From Clostridia bacterium (GTDB lineage Bacteria > Bacillota > Clostridia > Oscillospirales > Acutalibacteraceae), in contig JAFQKF010000017.1 of the NCBI GenBank assembly GCA_017397105.1, forward strand, positions 1-51,632: a DNA stretch of 51,632 bases. Direction: 5' to 3'. The position numbers and the translations under genes were made by a program. Shown in pieces: positions 1 to 7,191 of the stretch; position 1 is the stretch's first letter, and the number at the start of each line of letters is the position of its first letter. The notes under the pieces were generated by a model. It did not search any database. It was not told the DNA's origin and was given only the letters and a program-made list of their open reading frames with translations.

Positions 1-16
1 ACTGAGCTACAAAGGC
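1..16 (-). tRNA. clipped tRNA gene (5' part only)
   Basis: Read on the minus strand, the first bases give a 7-nt acceptor arm (GCCTTTG), then TA and GCTCAGT, the usual start of a D-arm. The rest of the gene lies outside the window, so the anticodon and amino acid cannot be read. It follows tRNA-Val and tRNA-Asp in the same direction and is probably the third tRNA of the cluster. Confidence 0.6.
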
Positions 17-21
17 ATATG

Positions 22-49
22 AAATGGCTTGAATTTCTTCAAGCCATTT
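22..49. other. perfect 12-bp hairpin between tRNA genes
   Basis: AAATGGCTTGAA and its exact reverse complement flank a 4-nt loop. It lies directly 3' of the tRNA-Asp CCA end and just before the next tRNA. There is no long T-run on either side, so it is a poor intrinsic terminator and may instead be a processing signal or a weak attenuator. Confidence 0.6.
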
Positions 50-126
50 TGGCGATCCGGAACGGGCTCGAACCGTCGACCTCCAGCGTGACAGGCTGGC
101 GTTCTAACCAACTGAACTACCGGACC
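50..126 (-). tRNA. tRNA-Asp (GTC)
   Basis: The minus strand folds as a complete class I tRNA. The acceptor pair is GGTCCGG/CCGGATC, the anticodon stem is CCAGC/GCTGG, and the loop CTGTCAC carries anticodon GTC. The T-arm contains GGTTCGAACCC, and CCA is encoded. It is followed after a short hairpin by another tRNA and preceded by tRNA-Val. Confidence 0.95.
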
Positions 127-129
127 GTT

Positions 130-205
130 TGGTGGGAACAACAGGGCTCGAACCTGTGACCCCCTGCTTGTAAGGCAGGTGCTCTCCCAGCTGAGCTATG
201 CTCCC
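130..205 (-). tRNA. tRNA-Val (TAC)
   Basis: This is a complete class I tRNA on the minus strand. The acceptor pair is GGGAGCA/TGTTCCC with one G-U. The anticodon stem CCTGC/GCAGG has loop CTTACAA, giving anticodon TAC. The T-arm is normal and CCA is encoded. It is the first gene of the tRNA cluster and lies 3 nt from tRNA-Asp. Confidence 0.95.
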
Positions 206-212
206 AAACCGG

Positions 213-266
213 TGTCGCTGCATCAGCGACGGGTATTACTTTACTACATTCCGATTCAAATGTCAA
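213..266 (-). promoter_or_regulatory. promoter and leader hairpin of the tRNA cluster
   Basis: On the minus strand TTGACA (261-266) and TAAAGT (238-243) are 17 nt apart. Transcription would start near 231. The leader then has a 7-bp hairpin (213-229, GTCGCTG and its complement around a 3-nt loop) just before tRNA-Val, probably removed during processing. Confidence 0.85.
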
Positions 267-295
267 TACTTTTTTTCAAATTTTTTTAATTTTTT

Positions 296-1168
296 TTAAT
301 TATTTTTTGCAAGGGCTAAAATCTGCTCAGAAGTGAACTCATACTTCTTGTCACAGAAATGGCATGTTACCTGAGTTGTGGCATCCTGAGCCATCTCCTC
401 AAGCTCCTCACGTCCCGTGCTGATAAGAGCCTTCTCCACCCTCTCTCTTGAGCAGTTGCAGAGATAAACGGGCTCTTCCTCATCAAGCACCTCAAGTTCA
501 AAGCCTTTAAGCACGTGGCGGCAGATTTCCTCGGGAGTCATGCCCCTTTCAAGCATTGCGGTTACGCTTTCGATATTCTGAATACATTCTTCTACCTTAT
601 CTATCGTATCATCCATAGCGGTAGGAAGAAGCTGAATGATAAATCCGCCTGCTCTTTTAATTGTTAAATCGGTATCAACAAGCACGCCGAGTGCGCAGAC
701 AGTAGGAGTCTGCTCACTGATTGCGTAATAACTCGTTATATCCTCGGCAATTTCGCCCGAAACAATCGGCACCTGGCCGATATAAGGCTCCTTGAGACCC
801 AGATCCTTCATAACGGTAAGTGTTCCCTCTTTGCCTACTGCGCCCGCAACGTCAAGCTTTCCTTTTTCATTAAGAGGAAGTTCAACGGTAGGGTCGGAAA
901 TATAACCTCTTACGTTGCCGTAACTGTCAGAAGCGGCAATAACAGAGCCCGCAGGGCCTGAGCCGTTGAGTCTTACGGTTACGGAATTATCTTTACCTTT
1001 AAGCACAATGCCCATAAAGCAGGCAGCAGTCAGAAGTCTGCCGAGTGCCGCCGAGGTTACCGCCGTTGTTTTATGAATCTGCTCCGCTCTGGCTACGATA
1101 TCGGTAGTATCCGCCGCCATAACGGTGAGAGTTCCGTCCTCAGATATCATTCTTACAAGCTTTCCCAT
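296..1168 (-). CDS. hslO: Hsp33 redox-regulated chaperone
   Basis: Hsp33 is a cytoplasmic holdase. It is inactive while its C-terminal cysteines bind zinc and is switched on when oxidative stress forms disulfides. The 290-residue product has the family's usual length. The C-terminal switch is intact: a C-x-C pair (YLCNCSRE) and about 30 residues later a C-x-x-C pair (CHFC). The N-terminal core has the typical GSGPAGSV-like stretch. The start is the ATG at 1168 (MGKLVRM), with AAGGAG about 7 nt upstream; an open frame reaching further upstream lacks a ribosome site. It is the last gene of an operon with a methyltransferase and a YerC-like regulator and ends next to the tRNA promoter. No hairpin terminator is visible, only T-rich sequence (about 258-300). 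Confidence 0.95.
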   Translation of the reverse strand: MGKLVRMISEDGTLTVMAADTTDIVARAEQIHKTTAVTSAALGRLLTAACFMGIVLKGKDNSVTVRLNGSGPAGSVIAASDSYGNVRGYISDPTVELPLNEKGKLDVAGAVGKEGTLTVMKDLGLKEPYIGQVPIVSGEIAEDITSYYAISEQTPTVCALGVLVDTDLTIKRAGGFIIQLLPTAMDDTIDKVEECIQNIESVTAMLERGMTPEEICRHVLKGFELEVLDEEEPVYLCNCSRERVEKALISTGREELEEMAQDATTQVTCHFCDKKYEFTSEQILALAKNN

Positions 1169-1184
1169 AGTTTTCTCCTTATTA

Positions 1185-1928
1185 TTACTTCTTGCAGGCC
1201 ACAAAAACCGCCCTTTGCGTATCCTCTTTGACAGGGTCAAGAGTTAAATCGTCATAGATTCCCTTAACTACAAAGCCTGCTTCTTCAAGCCAATTCTCTA
1301 TATCGGATAATTCATACGCCTGCTCACAGAACTGCTCCTGCGAACGAATCCATGCATCATCCTCATCCTGAATAAAGAAATCAAGCGTAATACCTACGCT
1401 GTTATCGTCAGGGTCGTACTCATTCTGCCATGCGCAGAATAAATCGCCGCAATCATAAATATAGGCATTATCTGCAAGCACCTCACGGTGCTTATAAATT
1501 GTATTCATATCAAAAACAAACACTCCGCCGCTGTTCATAAAAAGCGAAACCTTTTCAAACGTTTGGCGAAGCTCACGCTCACCGTCAAGGTGATTAAGAC
1601 TGTCAAGCACGCTGATTGCGCAGTCAACCGTACCGTAAAGGTCAATATCCTGCATTTCCTGGCAAAGGAAAAGTATACTCTTGCCGCACTCAAACGCCTT
1701 CTCCTGCGCCTGAGAGAGCATACCCGTGCTTGAATCAACACCTATAACGTCAAAGCCCTTCTGTGCCATAAGAACACTCATTGTACCCGTGCCGCAGGCT
1801 AAATCGAGCAATATTCCGCCATTACAGCCACACATAGAAAGAAGCCTGCAAAAATAATCTGCACGCTTCTCGTATTGGGCATTTTCGGTGAGTTCATCGT
1901 AAAACTCTGAAAAAATATCGTATGCCAT
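1185..1928 (-). CDS. class I SAM-dependent methyltransferase
   Basis: The 247-residue protein carries the Rossmann-fold SAM-binding motif I (LLDLACGTGTMS, about residues 40-52), then a GVDSS acidic-loop motif and a later VDCAISVLDSLNHL motif. This is the pattern of small-molecule or protein methyltransferases of the Methyltransf_25/11 type. The substrate cannot be told. Its ATG shares one base with the TAA stop of the preceding YerC-like gene (TAATG), so translation is probably coupled. hslO follows after 16 nt. The neighbours give no pathway. Confidence 0.88.
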   Translation of the reverse strand: MAYDIFSEFYDELTENAQYEKRADYFCRLLSMCGCNGGILLDLACGTGTMSVLMAQKGFDVIGVDSSTGMLSQAQEKAFECGKSILFLCQEMQDIDLYGTVDCAISVLDSLNHLDGERELRQTFEKVSLFMNSGGVFVFDMNTIYKHREVLADNAYIYDCGDLFCAWQNEYDPDDNSVGITLDFFIQDEDDAWIRSQEQFCEQAYELSDIENWLEEAGFVVKGIYDDLTLDPVKEDTQRAVFVACKK

Positions 1929-2236
1929 TATTCTGCTTCGTTTTTCTTCTTTTCTTCCACTCTTTCAAAGATGGCTTCATATCCGTTGCAGCCATACTGA
2001 AGAGAGCGGTTTACACGGCTGATGGTAGCAGTGCTTGCGCCGGTTTTGGCAACGATTTCGCTGTAAACTCTTTTGTCACGCAGCATCTTGGCAACAACGA
2101 TTCTCTGAGAAATACTTTTGATTTCGGTAACGGTGCAAAGATCCTCAAAGAAATCATAGCATTCTTCAATAGTGCGAAGCTGAAGGATAGCTTCAAACAA
2201 AAAATCGTTATTTTCGCTCTTAATTTTGGAATTCAT
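1928..2236 (-). CDS. YerC/YecD family TrpR-like DNA-binding protein
   Basis: The 102-residue product matches the YerC/YecD family, relatives of the Trp repressor. The helical N-terminus has the family pattern LRTIEECYDFFEDLCT. The predicted helix-turn-helix (about residues 50-80) includes YSEIVAKTGASTATISRVNRS. These are small cytoplasmic transcription factors with poorly known targets. The start has a strong AAGGAGG site 7 nt upstream and an extended -10 promoter beyond. It is the first gene of an operon with a methyltransferase and hslO and could regulate its own operon (inference). Confidence 0.9.
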   Translation of the reverse strand: MNSKIKSENNDFLFEAILQLRTIEECYDFFEDLCTVTEIKSISQRIVVAKMLRDKRVYSEIVAKTGASTATISRVNRSLQYGCNGYEAIFERVEEKKKNEAE

Positions 2237-2266
2237 TGTTATCCTCCTTAGGTTTCGTACTTTAAT

Positions 2267-2295
2267 ATTTTATCACTCAAAAGTCAGAAAGTAAA
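2267..2295 (-). promoter_or_regulatory. promoter of the yerC-like/methyltransferase/hslO operon
   Basis: The minus strand reads TTTACT (2290-2295), a 17-nt spacer, then TAAAAT (2267-2272). A TG one base before the -10 gives an extended -10 element. It lies just past the stop of the upstream membrane-protein gene. Confidence 0.7.
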
Positions 2296-2303
2296 GGGGT
2301 AAT

Positions 2304-3713
2304 TCAAAAAAGTTTTAATCCTATAATATTAAGCACTATTATCTGCACAGTGAACCATATAAACACAATTCCGAAAATACGCAGTGCACTCTCCCCTTTT
2401 GCCTTGCGTTCTTTCATCACCGCTAAGGATTCGGGGCGGAAGAAATGCACCAAATCAAGAGCAAGATAAGGCACCGTGCACACAAACCACGTTGCAAAGA
2501 TACTGTAACCGCCAAGCAGAATATCTCCCACGAACACTGCAACAGAGCAAAGAGTAAGCACCGCCTGCCAGATTCTAACCGTTTTAAAATTCACAAATCT
2601 GTCATAAGCACACTTGAGCGCCATTGCAAAGAAGAGCATAAAGAAAGACATAATCCTTGCCGAAAATGCACTGCCGAGCATCACAAGCGCCAGAGGGATA
2701 TTGCAATAAAGCGGTCTTTCGAGCAAATCGTAGATAAACGTATTAACTTTCTGTTTTTTATAATACTTATAATATTGCCATATATTCATTGCGAGCAGCA
2801 TCACCATACACGCCGTTACGGCAACGCTGCCAATAATATCGGATTCACCGAAAGCGCTCCACACACCGCCGTTGCGCTCAATAACAGCCGTTCTTTCCTC
2901 TACCATACCGAAACAAATCCACCAGCACAGAGAAATTCCGAGACCGCCGAATGCGCCGAGGGTGAACTCCATAGTTTTCCAGCCCTCAATGAGCTTTTTC
3001 TTTGAAAGTATTCCGAAAAACCATTTTGAATTTTTCATCGGATATGCACTCAGCACGTAAAATCTCATTGCAACAATCCAGCCTATTGCTCCGCTTATCG
3101 CTCCTGCCGCAGCCATAATCAGAGTAAGCCAGTCCCCACGCACGGCGGCAAGCACGGCAATCTCAAGCAGAACAAATACATTCCTGCCCCACTCCTCACG
3201 TCTTGTAAGTGAAAAGAAAATCTTAGGAAATTTCTTCGCCTGCTTATCGTAAGGAGTATTGAAAATACGGTAACCGATTTCCTGCAATAAAGGCATAGCA
3301 ACAAAAAGTGCAACTATATCATACCATTTATAGATTTCACCCGTCATTGCGCCAAAAGTCATTCCTACAAAACCTGCCGCAACGGAAAACCAGAGCGCAC
3401 CCTTAAGCGCAAGACCGCCGTATCCTTTAACGGGATTATACGTTTCCCTCTCACGGTGAAGGGTCATTCCTATGGTTTCGCCGTAAGTTTCGGTGCCGCC
3501 GAAGGTCATAGCCATAAGCCCCGCCGCTGTAAGAAACCAATAATTCTCCCTTACAACCTCAGAACCGCTGAACCACGCAAGCATAATACCAAGCATGGCA
3601 CCGGGCACCATTGCACCCTTCTCTCCGCCTACCAGCAAACCTCTCATACCCCAGCCGTAGCTGAGAGCAAAGGTTGTAACAAGAACAAAAACAATACCCG
3701 TTGCAAAATCCAT
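2304..3713 (-). CDS. multipass membrane protein of unknown function
   Basis: I do not recognise a named family with certainty. The 469-residue product has about ten or more hydrophobic helices. Near the N-terminus is a glycine-rich segment, WGMRGLLVGGEKGAMVPGA, and a second conserved-looking one, FGGTETYGETIGMT. No soluble catalytic domain is visible. The start ATG has AAAGGAG 9 nt upstream. It lies behind the iorAB terminator, so it is either its own unit or read by leak-through. No terminator is seen after it; the next operon's promoter begins 9 nt before its stop codon. A transporter or membrane enzyme is possible. Confidence 0.8.
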   Translation of the reverse strand: MDFATGIVFVLVTTFALSYGWGMRGLLVGGEKGAMVPGAMLGIMLAWFSGSEVVRENYWFLTAAGLMAMTFGGTETYGETIGMTLHRERETYNPVKGYGGLALKGALWFSVAAGFVGMTFGAMTGEIYKWYDIVALFVAMPLLQEIGYRIFNTPYDKQAKKFPKIFFSLTRREEWGRNVFVLLEIAVLAAVRGDWLTLIMAAAGAISGAIGWIVAMRFYVLSAYPMKNSKWFFGILSKKKLIEGWKTMEFTLGAFGGLGISLCWWICFGMVEERTAVIERNGGVWSAFGESDIIGSVAVTACMVMLLAMNIWQYYKYYKKQKVNTFIYDLLERPLYCNIPLALVMLGSAFSARIMSFFMLFFAMALKCAYDRFVNFKTVRIWQAVLTLCSVAVFVGDILLGGYSIFATWFVCTVPYLALDLVHFFRPESLAVMKERKAKGESALRIFGIVFIWFTVQIIVLNIIGLKLF

Positions 3714-3733
3714 AAATTCCGCTCCTTTTACAA

Positions 3734-3770
3734 AACATAATGCGGCACCGTCATAAAGACCGGTGCCGCA
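3734..3770 (-). terminator. terminator after iorB
   Basis: TGCGGCACCG (3741-3750) and its exact complement (3761-3770) form a 10-bp GC-rich stem. On the minus strand it is followed by TTATGTTTTGT. It begins 10 nt after the iorB stop and separates iorAB from the membrane-protein gene. Confidence 0.75.
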
Positions 3771-3779
3771 GTTATTATA

Positions 3780-4355
3780 TCAGCCGCCGTAGGAATAGCC
3801 GAGTTCAAATGCATTGAGATTGAGTTCCATAAACTTTGCAGGAACGCACTCTTTTACTGCCTCAAGCCATACTTCCTTGGGAATATCGGTAAATTTTGCC
3901 ATTGCGCCTATAAGAACAACGTTTACAGCCTTTGCAGAGCCTGCCTGCTGAGCAAGAGGAAGCGCATCTATCTCAAGCACGTCAGCTCCTGCTGCTCTTA
4001 CGGAATCTATTACACCCTCAGGATAAACACTGTCCCCTATAACAACTGACATGGGGTCAATCTGCTGAGTATTTACAACAACCTTACCGTCGGGCTTCAT
4101 ATATTCAAGCCATCTTGCAGCCTCAAGCTGTTCAAAAGCAAGAATGATATCAGCTTCTCCCTTTTCAATTACGGGAGAGGCTATATTTTCGCCGTATTTT
4201 ACATATGTAACAACGGAGCCGCCACGCTGGCTCATACCGTGAACCTCAGAAAGCTTAACGTTGAAGCCGCTGCTGAGAAGCGCACTGCCGAGGATTCGGC
4301 TGGCAAGCAACGTACCCTGGCCGCCGACACCGACTATCATAACGGATTTATTCAT
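3780..4355 (-). CDS. iorB: indolepyruvate:ferredoxin oxidoreductase, beta subunit
   Basis: This is the 191-residue gamma-domain subunit of a 2-oxoacid:ferredoxin oxidoreductase. With IorA it oxidises aryl-pyruvates from aromatic amino acids to acyl-CoA, CO2 and reduced ferredoxin in the cytoplasm. The N-terminus GVGGQGTLLASRILG is the family signature, followed by the SEVHGMSQRGGSVVT segment. Length is normal. The start has a GGGGAGA site. It lies 16 nt after iorA and is followed by a strong hairpin terminator, so the pair forms a two-gene operon. Confidence 0.94.
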   Translation of the reverse strand: MNKSVMIVGVGGQGTLLASRILGSALLSSGFNVKLSEVHGMSQRGGSVVTYVKYGENIASPVIEKGEADIILAFEQLEAARWLEYMKPDGKVVVNTQQIDPMSVVIGDSVYPEGVIDSVRAAGADVLEIDALPLAQQAGSAKAVNVVLIGAMAKFTDIPKEVWLEAVKECVPAKFMELNLNAFELGYSYGG

Positions 4356-4371
4356 CTTTCTCTCCCCTTTC

Positions 4372-6108
4372 TTAAACTATGGCATCAAACTTGCAAAGCT
4401 GACTGCATACGTTACAGCCAACGCACTGAGTTGCATCAATGCAAGCCTTGCCGTCTTTCATGCTGATTGCGGGGCAGCCGATTCTCATGCACATCTTGCA
4501 GGAGCGGCACTTTTCCGCATCAACCCAGAGAGGAGGATTATGCTTAACCGTTTTGAGCAAAGCGCAGGGACGGCGAGAAATAACAACAGCAGGGCCGTTG
4601 CAATCAAGCGCACTCTTCACTGCCTGACGGGTCTGCTCAATATCATAAGGGTCACAAACAAAAACGTTGTTTATGCCGACTGCTTCGCAAAGCTTTTCAA
4701 GGCTTACTGCAGCAGTGGGATCACCCTTGATTGTGTATCCGGTGGTGGGGTTGTGCTGATGGCCGGTCATACCGGTGATACTGTTATCAAGAATAATGCT
4801 TACGGAGTTGCTCTGGTTGTAAGCAATATTTACAAGGCCTGTGATACCCGAATGAATAAAGGTGGAATCGCCGATAACTGCAACGCTCTTGTTTGCGGCA
4901 TCGGGATTTGCCTTGTTTCTGCCGTGAAGCGAGGAGATTGAAGCGCCCATGCAAAGCACGGTATCAATCATTCCGAGAGGCTTTGAGCCGCCGAGAGTAT
5001 AGCAGCCGATATCGCCTGTTACGGTTGCAACACCGCTTGTTTTAAGCGCATAGAAAAGTCCTCTGTGTGGGCAGCCTGCGCAAAGCACGGGAGGTCTTGC
5101 AGGAACGTCAACATCCGCCTTGATGCAGGGCTTCTCTTCGCCGAGAATAACCTTTGCGATAAGGCTCTGTGAATATTCGCCGAGAAGGCTGAACTCAGCC
5201 TTACCCTTAACCTGAATGCCGTTTTTGAGGCAATGAGTTTCAATAAAATCGTCAAGCTCTTCGAGAACGTATACTGTTTCACATTCAGCCGCAAAACTCC
5301 TGATAAGCTCAACAGGAAGAGGATATACGCAGCCGAGTTTGAGGTAAGAGGCTTTATCGCCGAGAGCTTCCTTAGCGTAATCGTAGCAGATACCGGCGGA
5401 AATAACGCCGATTTTCTTACTGTTGTATTCAACACTGTTAAGTCCGATTTCAACAGCTTCCTTTTCAGCAAAAGCGGTCTGCTCAACTATTCTGTTTTCA
5501 ACAACAACGTGCTTGCCCTTTGCGTTTGCAGGAGCCATAACGTACTTCTGAGGATTCTTTGTATACTCTTTAAGACCGTTATCAACTCTGTCTGCAAGAG
5601 GAGCAACACTTCTTGAATGAGCAACTCTTGTAGTTTCTCTGATAATAACGGGAGTATCAAATCTCTCAGAAAGCTCGAATGCAAGCTTTGTATATTTAAG
5701 ACATTCCTCTGAATCTGCAGGCTCAAGCATCATAATCTTGGATGCCATTGCATAATGCCTTGAATCCTGCTCATTCTGCGACGAATGCATACCGGGGTCA
5801 TCAGCAACAAGAATTACAAGACCTGCGTTTACACCTGTATATGAAGCGGTAAAAAGAGGGTCTGCCGCAACGTTAAGACCAACGTGCTTCATTGCACAGA
5901 ATGCTCTTGCGCCTGCTACGCTTGCACCGTATGCAACTTCCATTGCAACCTTTTCATTGGGAGCCCACTCGCTGTAAATTTCATCATACTTAGCGGCATA
6001 TTCGGTAACTTCAGTGCTGGGGGTGCCGGGGTAGCTTGAAACAACCCTGCAGCCAGCTTCGTAAAGACCTCTTGCAACCGCTTCGTTTCCCAAAAGCAGT
6101 TTCTTCAT
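4372..6108 (-). CDS. iorA: indolepyruvate:ferredoxin oxidoreductase, alpha subunit
   Basis: The large subunit binds thiamine diphosphate and two [4Fe-4S] clusters. From N to C the 578-residue protein shows the pyrimidine-binding domain (SSYPGTPSTEVTEYAA), the TPP-binding domain (GDIGCYTLGG and GDSTFIHSGITGLVN), and a ferredoxin tail. In the tail, C-x2-C-x2-C-x4-C is followed by CVGCNVCSQLC (C-x2-C-x2-C-x3-C). The chosen start is the ATG at 6108 (MKKLLLGN), 5 nt after GGAGG. A start four codons upstream would overlap that ribosome site. It is cotranscribed with iorB. Fermentation of aromatic amino acids is the likely role. Confidence 0.95.
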   Translation of the reverse strand: MKKLLLGNEAVARGLYEAGCRVVSSYPGTPSTEVTEYAAKYDEIYSEWAPNEKVAMEVAYGASVAGARAFCAMKHVGLNVAADPLFTASYTGVNAGLVILVADDPGMHSSQNEQDSRHYAMASKIMMLEPADSEECLKYTKLAFELSERFDTPVIIRETTRVAHSRSVAPLADRVDNGLKEYTKNPQKYVMAPANAKGKHVVVENRIVEQTAFAEKEAVEIGLNSVEYNSKKIGVISAGICYDYAKEALGDKASYLKLGCVYPLPVELIRSFAAECETVYVLEELDDFIETHCLKNGIQVKGKAEFSLLGEYSQSLIAKVILGEEKPCIKADVDVPARPPVLCAGCPHRGLFYALKTSGVATVTGDIGCYTLGGSKPLGMIDTVLCMGASISSLHGRNKANPDAANKSVAVIGDSTFIHSGITGLVNIAYNQSNSVSIILDNSITGMTGHQHNPTTGYTIKGDPTAAVSLEKLCEAVGINNVFVCDPYDIEQTRQAVKSALDCNGPAVVISRRPCALLKTVKHNPPLWVDAEKCRSCKMCMRIGCPAISMKDGKACIDATQCVGCNVCSQLCKFDAIV

Positions 6109-6158
6109 AATTTCCTCCATATTTACAACCGTTGTTTTACGGGTTTATTAACTTATTA

Positions 6159-6188
6159 ATAATAAAACATTTATAAGCTTTCTGTCAA
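6159..6188 (-). promoter_or_regulatory. promoter of iorAB
   Basis: The minus strand has TTGACA (6183-6188), an 18-nt spacer and TATTAT (6159-6164). Between it and the gene, AACCCGT...ACGGTT (about 6128-6146) is an imperfect palindrome that could be an operator. Confidence 0.65.
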
Positions 6189-6221
6189 GTAAATTCATTC
6201 ATTTTCGGCGCAATACGACAT

Positions 6222-6500
6222 TCAAATTCCTCTCCCGCGTCTTCTCGGCGCAGGGGTACAGCACTCGCTGTGCCTTACAAGCACGGTTTCATCACCGATT
6301 ACTTCCACATCCTCCCAGCAGATGCGTATATCCTCTCTTCTTCCGAAAAGCCCGAAAAACTTAGGTCTACCGTAAACGATAAGCGCAGACACCCTGCCGC
6401 ATGAAGCATCAACCTCTATATCACACACAGGTCCGATTCTGTTACCCGTTTCTCTGTTGATAACCTCTTTGCATCTTAACTCCGTCACACAACAATTCAT
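6222..6500 (-). CDS. YlmC/YmxH family PRC-barrel sporulation protein
   Basis: The 92-residue protein is a single PRC-barrel domain of the YlmC/YmxH type found in spore-forming Firmicutes. Recognisable parts are the TELRCKEVIN start, the GxxIGPVCDIEVD strand pair, and VSALIVYGRPKFFGLFGRREDI. Its molecular role is not known. The real start is the ATG at 6500, 6 nt after AGGAGG; the open frame extends upstream but through a terminator. The C-terminus is Cys/Arg-rich (ECCTPAPRRRGRGI). A SigF/SigG-like promoter lies just upstream, in keeping with forespore expression. Confidence 0.88.
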   Translation of the reverse strand: MNCCVTELRCKEVINRETGNRIGPVCDIEVDASCGRVSALIVYGRPKFFGLFGRREDIRICWEDVEVIGDETVLVRHSECCTPAPRRRGRGI

Positions 6501-6527
6501 AGCCGCCCTCCTGAAATTTTTAGTACA

Positions 6528-6556
6528 TAATATGCAAAAGGGTTGGTTTTCTTTAC
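6528..6556 (-). promoter_or_regulatory. candidate SigF/SigG-type promoter of the YlmC/YmxH gene
   Basis: On the minus strand CATATTA (6528-6534) fits the SigG-type -10 consensus CATWHTA. It lies 17 nt after GTAAA (6552-6556), which matches four of five positions of GHATR. There is no good SigA promoter in the same short gap. It starts about 28 nt before the gene. Confidence 0.4.
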
Positions 6557-6566
6557 ATTGCATAAA

Positions 6567-6608
6567 AAGCGAACAGCCGCATTTCTGCGGCTGTTCGCTT
6601 TGTTTTTT
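6567..6608. terminator. strong terminator of the 49-codon gene, probably bidirectional
   Basis: A perfect 15-bp stem (AAGCGAACAGCCGCA and its complement, 4-nt loop) has TGTTTTTT on the plus side and a run giving TTTTT on the minus side. It ends the short minus-strand transcript from 6777 and insulates the YlmC/YmxH gene. Confidence 0.9.
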
Positions 6609-6627
6609 CATCGGTTATCCGTAATAA

Positions 6628-6777
6628 TCAATAAATAGTATTCTGGTTGCCGAGGGAAAGGAGACCTTCGAGAGTAATTGCAGCCTTAATGGTGCTCCAA
6701 GAAAACTTCTTTGAATCAGAGATCTGCTTGATGAGTTTCTTTTCGATCTGGTTGTACATTTCGTTAGTTGTGATCAT
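6628..6777 (-). CDS. small protein of unknown function, 49 aa
   Basis: This short open frame is not a shadow of another gene. It has an ATG start, a weak AAGAAGGA site about 11 nt upstream, a near-consensus promoter and a perfect 15-bp terminator. Codon use resembles the neighbours. The product begins MITTNEMYNQIEKKLIKQ, continues through SDSKKFSWSTIKAAIT and ends LSLGNQNTIY. It is a Lys-rich helical N-half followed by a mildly hydrophobic helix. It has no cysteine pair, signal peptide or clear membrane segment. I know no family. It lies alone in its own transcript with operator-like repeats upstream, so it is probably regulated on its own. Confidence 0.75.
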   Translation of the reverse strand: MITTNEMYNQIEKKLIKQISDSKKFSWSTIKAAITLEGLLSLGNQNTIY

Positions 6778-6818
6778 AATTCTTTTTCCTTCTTTCATTC
6801 AAATTTTACTATGGCTAA

Positions 6819-6846
6819 ATTATAGCATCTTTTACAGATTTGTCAA
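6819..6846 (-). promoter_or_regulatory. near-consensus promoter of the 49-codon gene
   Basis: The minus strand shows a perfect TTGACA (6841-6846) and a perfect TATAAT (6819-6824) with a 16-nt spacer. This would give an RNA of about 210 nt ending at the terminator near 6600. Confidence 0.88.
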
Positions 6847-6852
6847 GTCATA

Positions 6853-6961
6853 TTGCACAATAAAGTACATCTTTGGTTGTGCAATGTGCACAATAATTAG
6901 AGTTTTCCAACTTGTAGAAGGACTACATTTTTTATTTACTCCCAAAAATCTTTTTGTGCAA
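6853..6961. promoter_or_regulatory. operator-like cluster of TTGTGCA sites
   Basis: TTGTGCAATGTGCACAA (6877-6893) is a perfect 7-bp inverted repeat with a 3-nt centre. Further TTGTGCAA copies lie at 6853-6860 (reverse orientation) and 6954-6961. The first is only 6 bp upstream of the -35 of the 49-codon gene. The binding protein is unknown. The rest of the gap 6847-7081 is AT-rich and I see no gene in it. Confidence 0.5.
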
Positions 6962-7081
6962 ATTCACTATTGAGCCAAACCGTTTTTTGTAAAAAAGAAC
7001 GAAATTTGAAAAATCTTTGTTGATTAGTTACAAATAGTTCAAACAAAATTTGTTGGTTTTGCCCTGAAAAAAGGCAAAAAA

Positions 7082-7153
7082 AGAATGACAAATATTCGGA
7101 GGTCAACAATTGCTCTCTCTTGCAGGAGATTACCTCGTCATATTCGTCATTCT
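7082..7153. repeat. long imperfect inverted repeat (22-nt arms)
   Basis: Arms 7082-7103 and 7132-7153 match at 18 of 22 positions as inverted copies, around a 28-nt centre. An RNA from either strand would form a long hairpin. It lies between the tRNA-Leu terminator and the TTGTGCA cluster. It could be a remnant of a small repeat element or a structured RNA. No open frame fits it. Confidence 0.6.
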
Positions 7154-7156
7154 GTT

Positions 7157-7188
7157 TTAAAAATGCTCCTAATACGCAAGTCGGAGCA
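7157..7188 (-). terminator. terminator of tRNA-Leu
   Basis: On the minus strand TGCTCC (7183-7188) pairs with GGAGCA (7164-7169) across a 13-nt loop and is followed by TTTTTAAAA. It lies 3 nt beyond the CCA end of tRNA-Leu. Confidence 0.6.
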
Positions 7189-7191
7189 CTT

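Noticed and set aside
2445-3005. 186-codon plus-strand frame inside the membrane-protein gene
   Set aside because: His/Arg-rich shadow of hydrophobic codons with no ribosome site; the minus frame is 469 codons with a good start.
6628-6777. Toxin-antitoxin partner for the 49-codon gene
   Set aside because: No second small frame overlaps or adjoins it, and the peptide has no clear toxin membrane helix.
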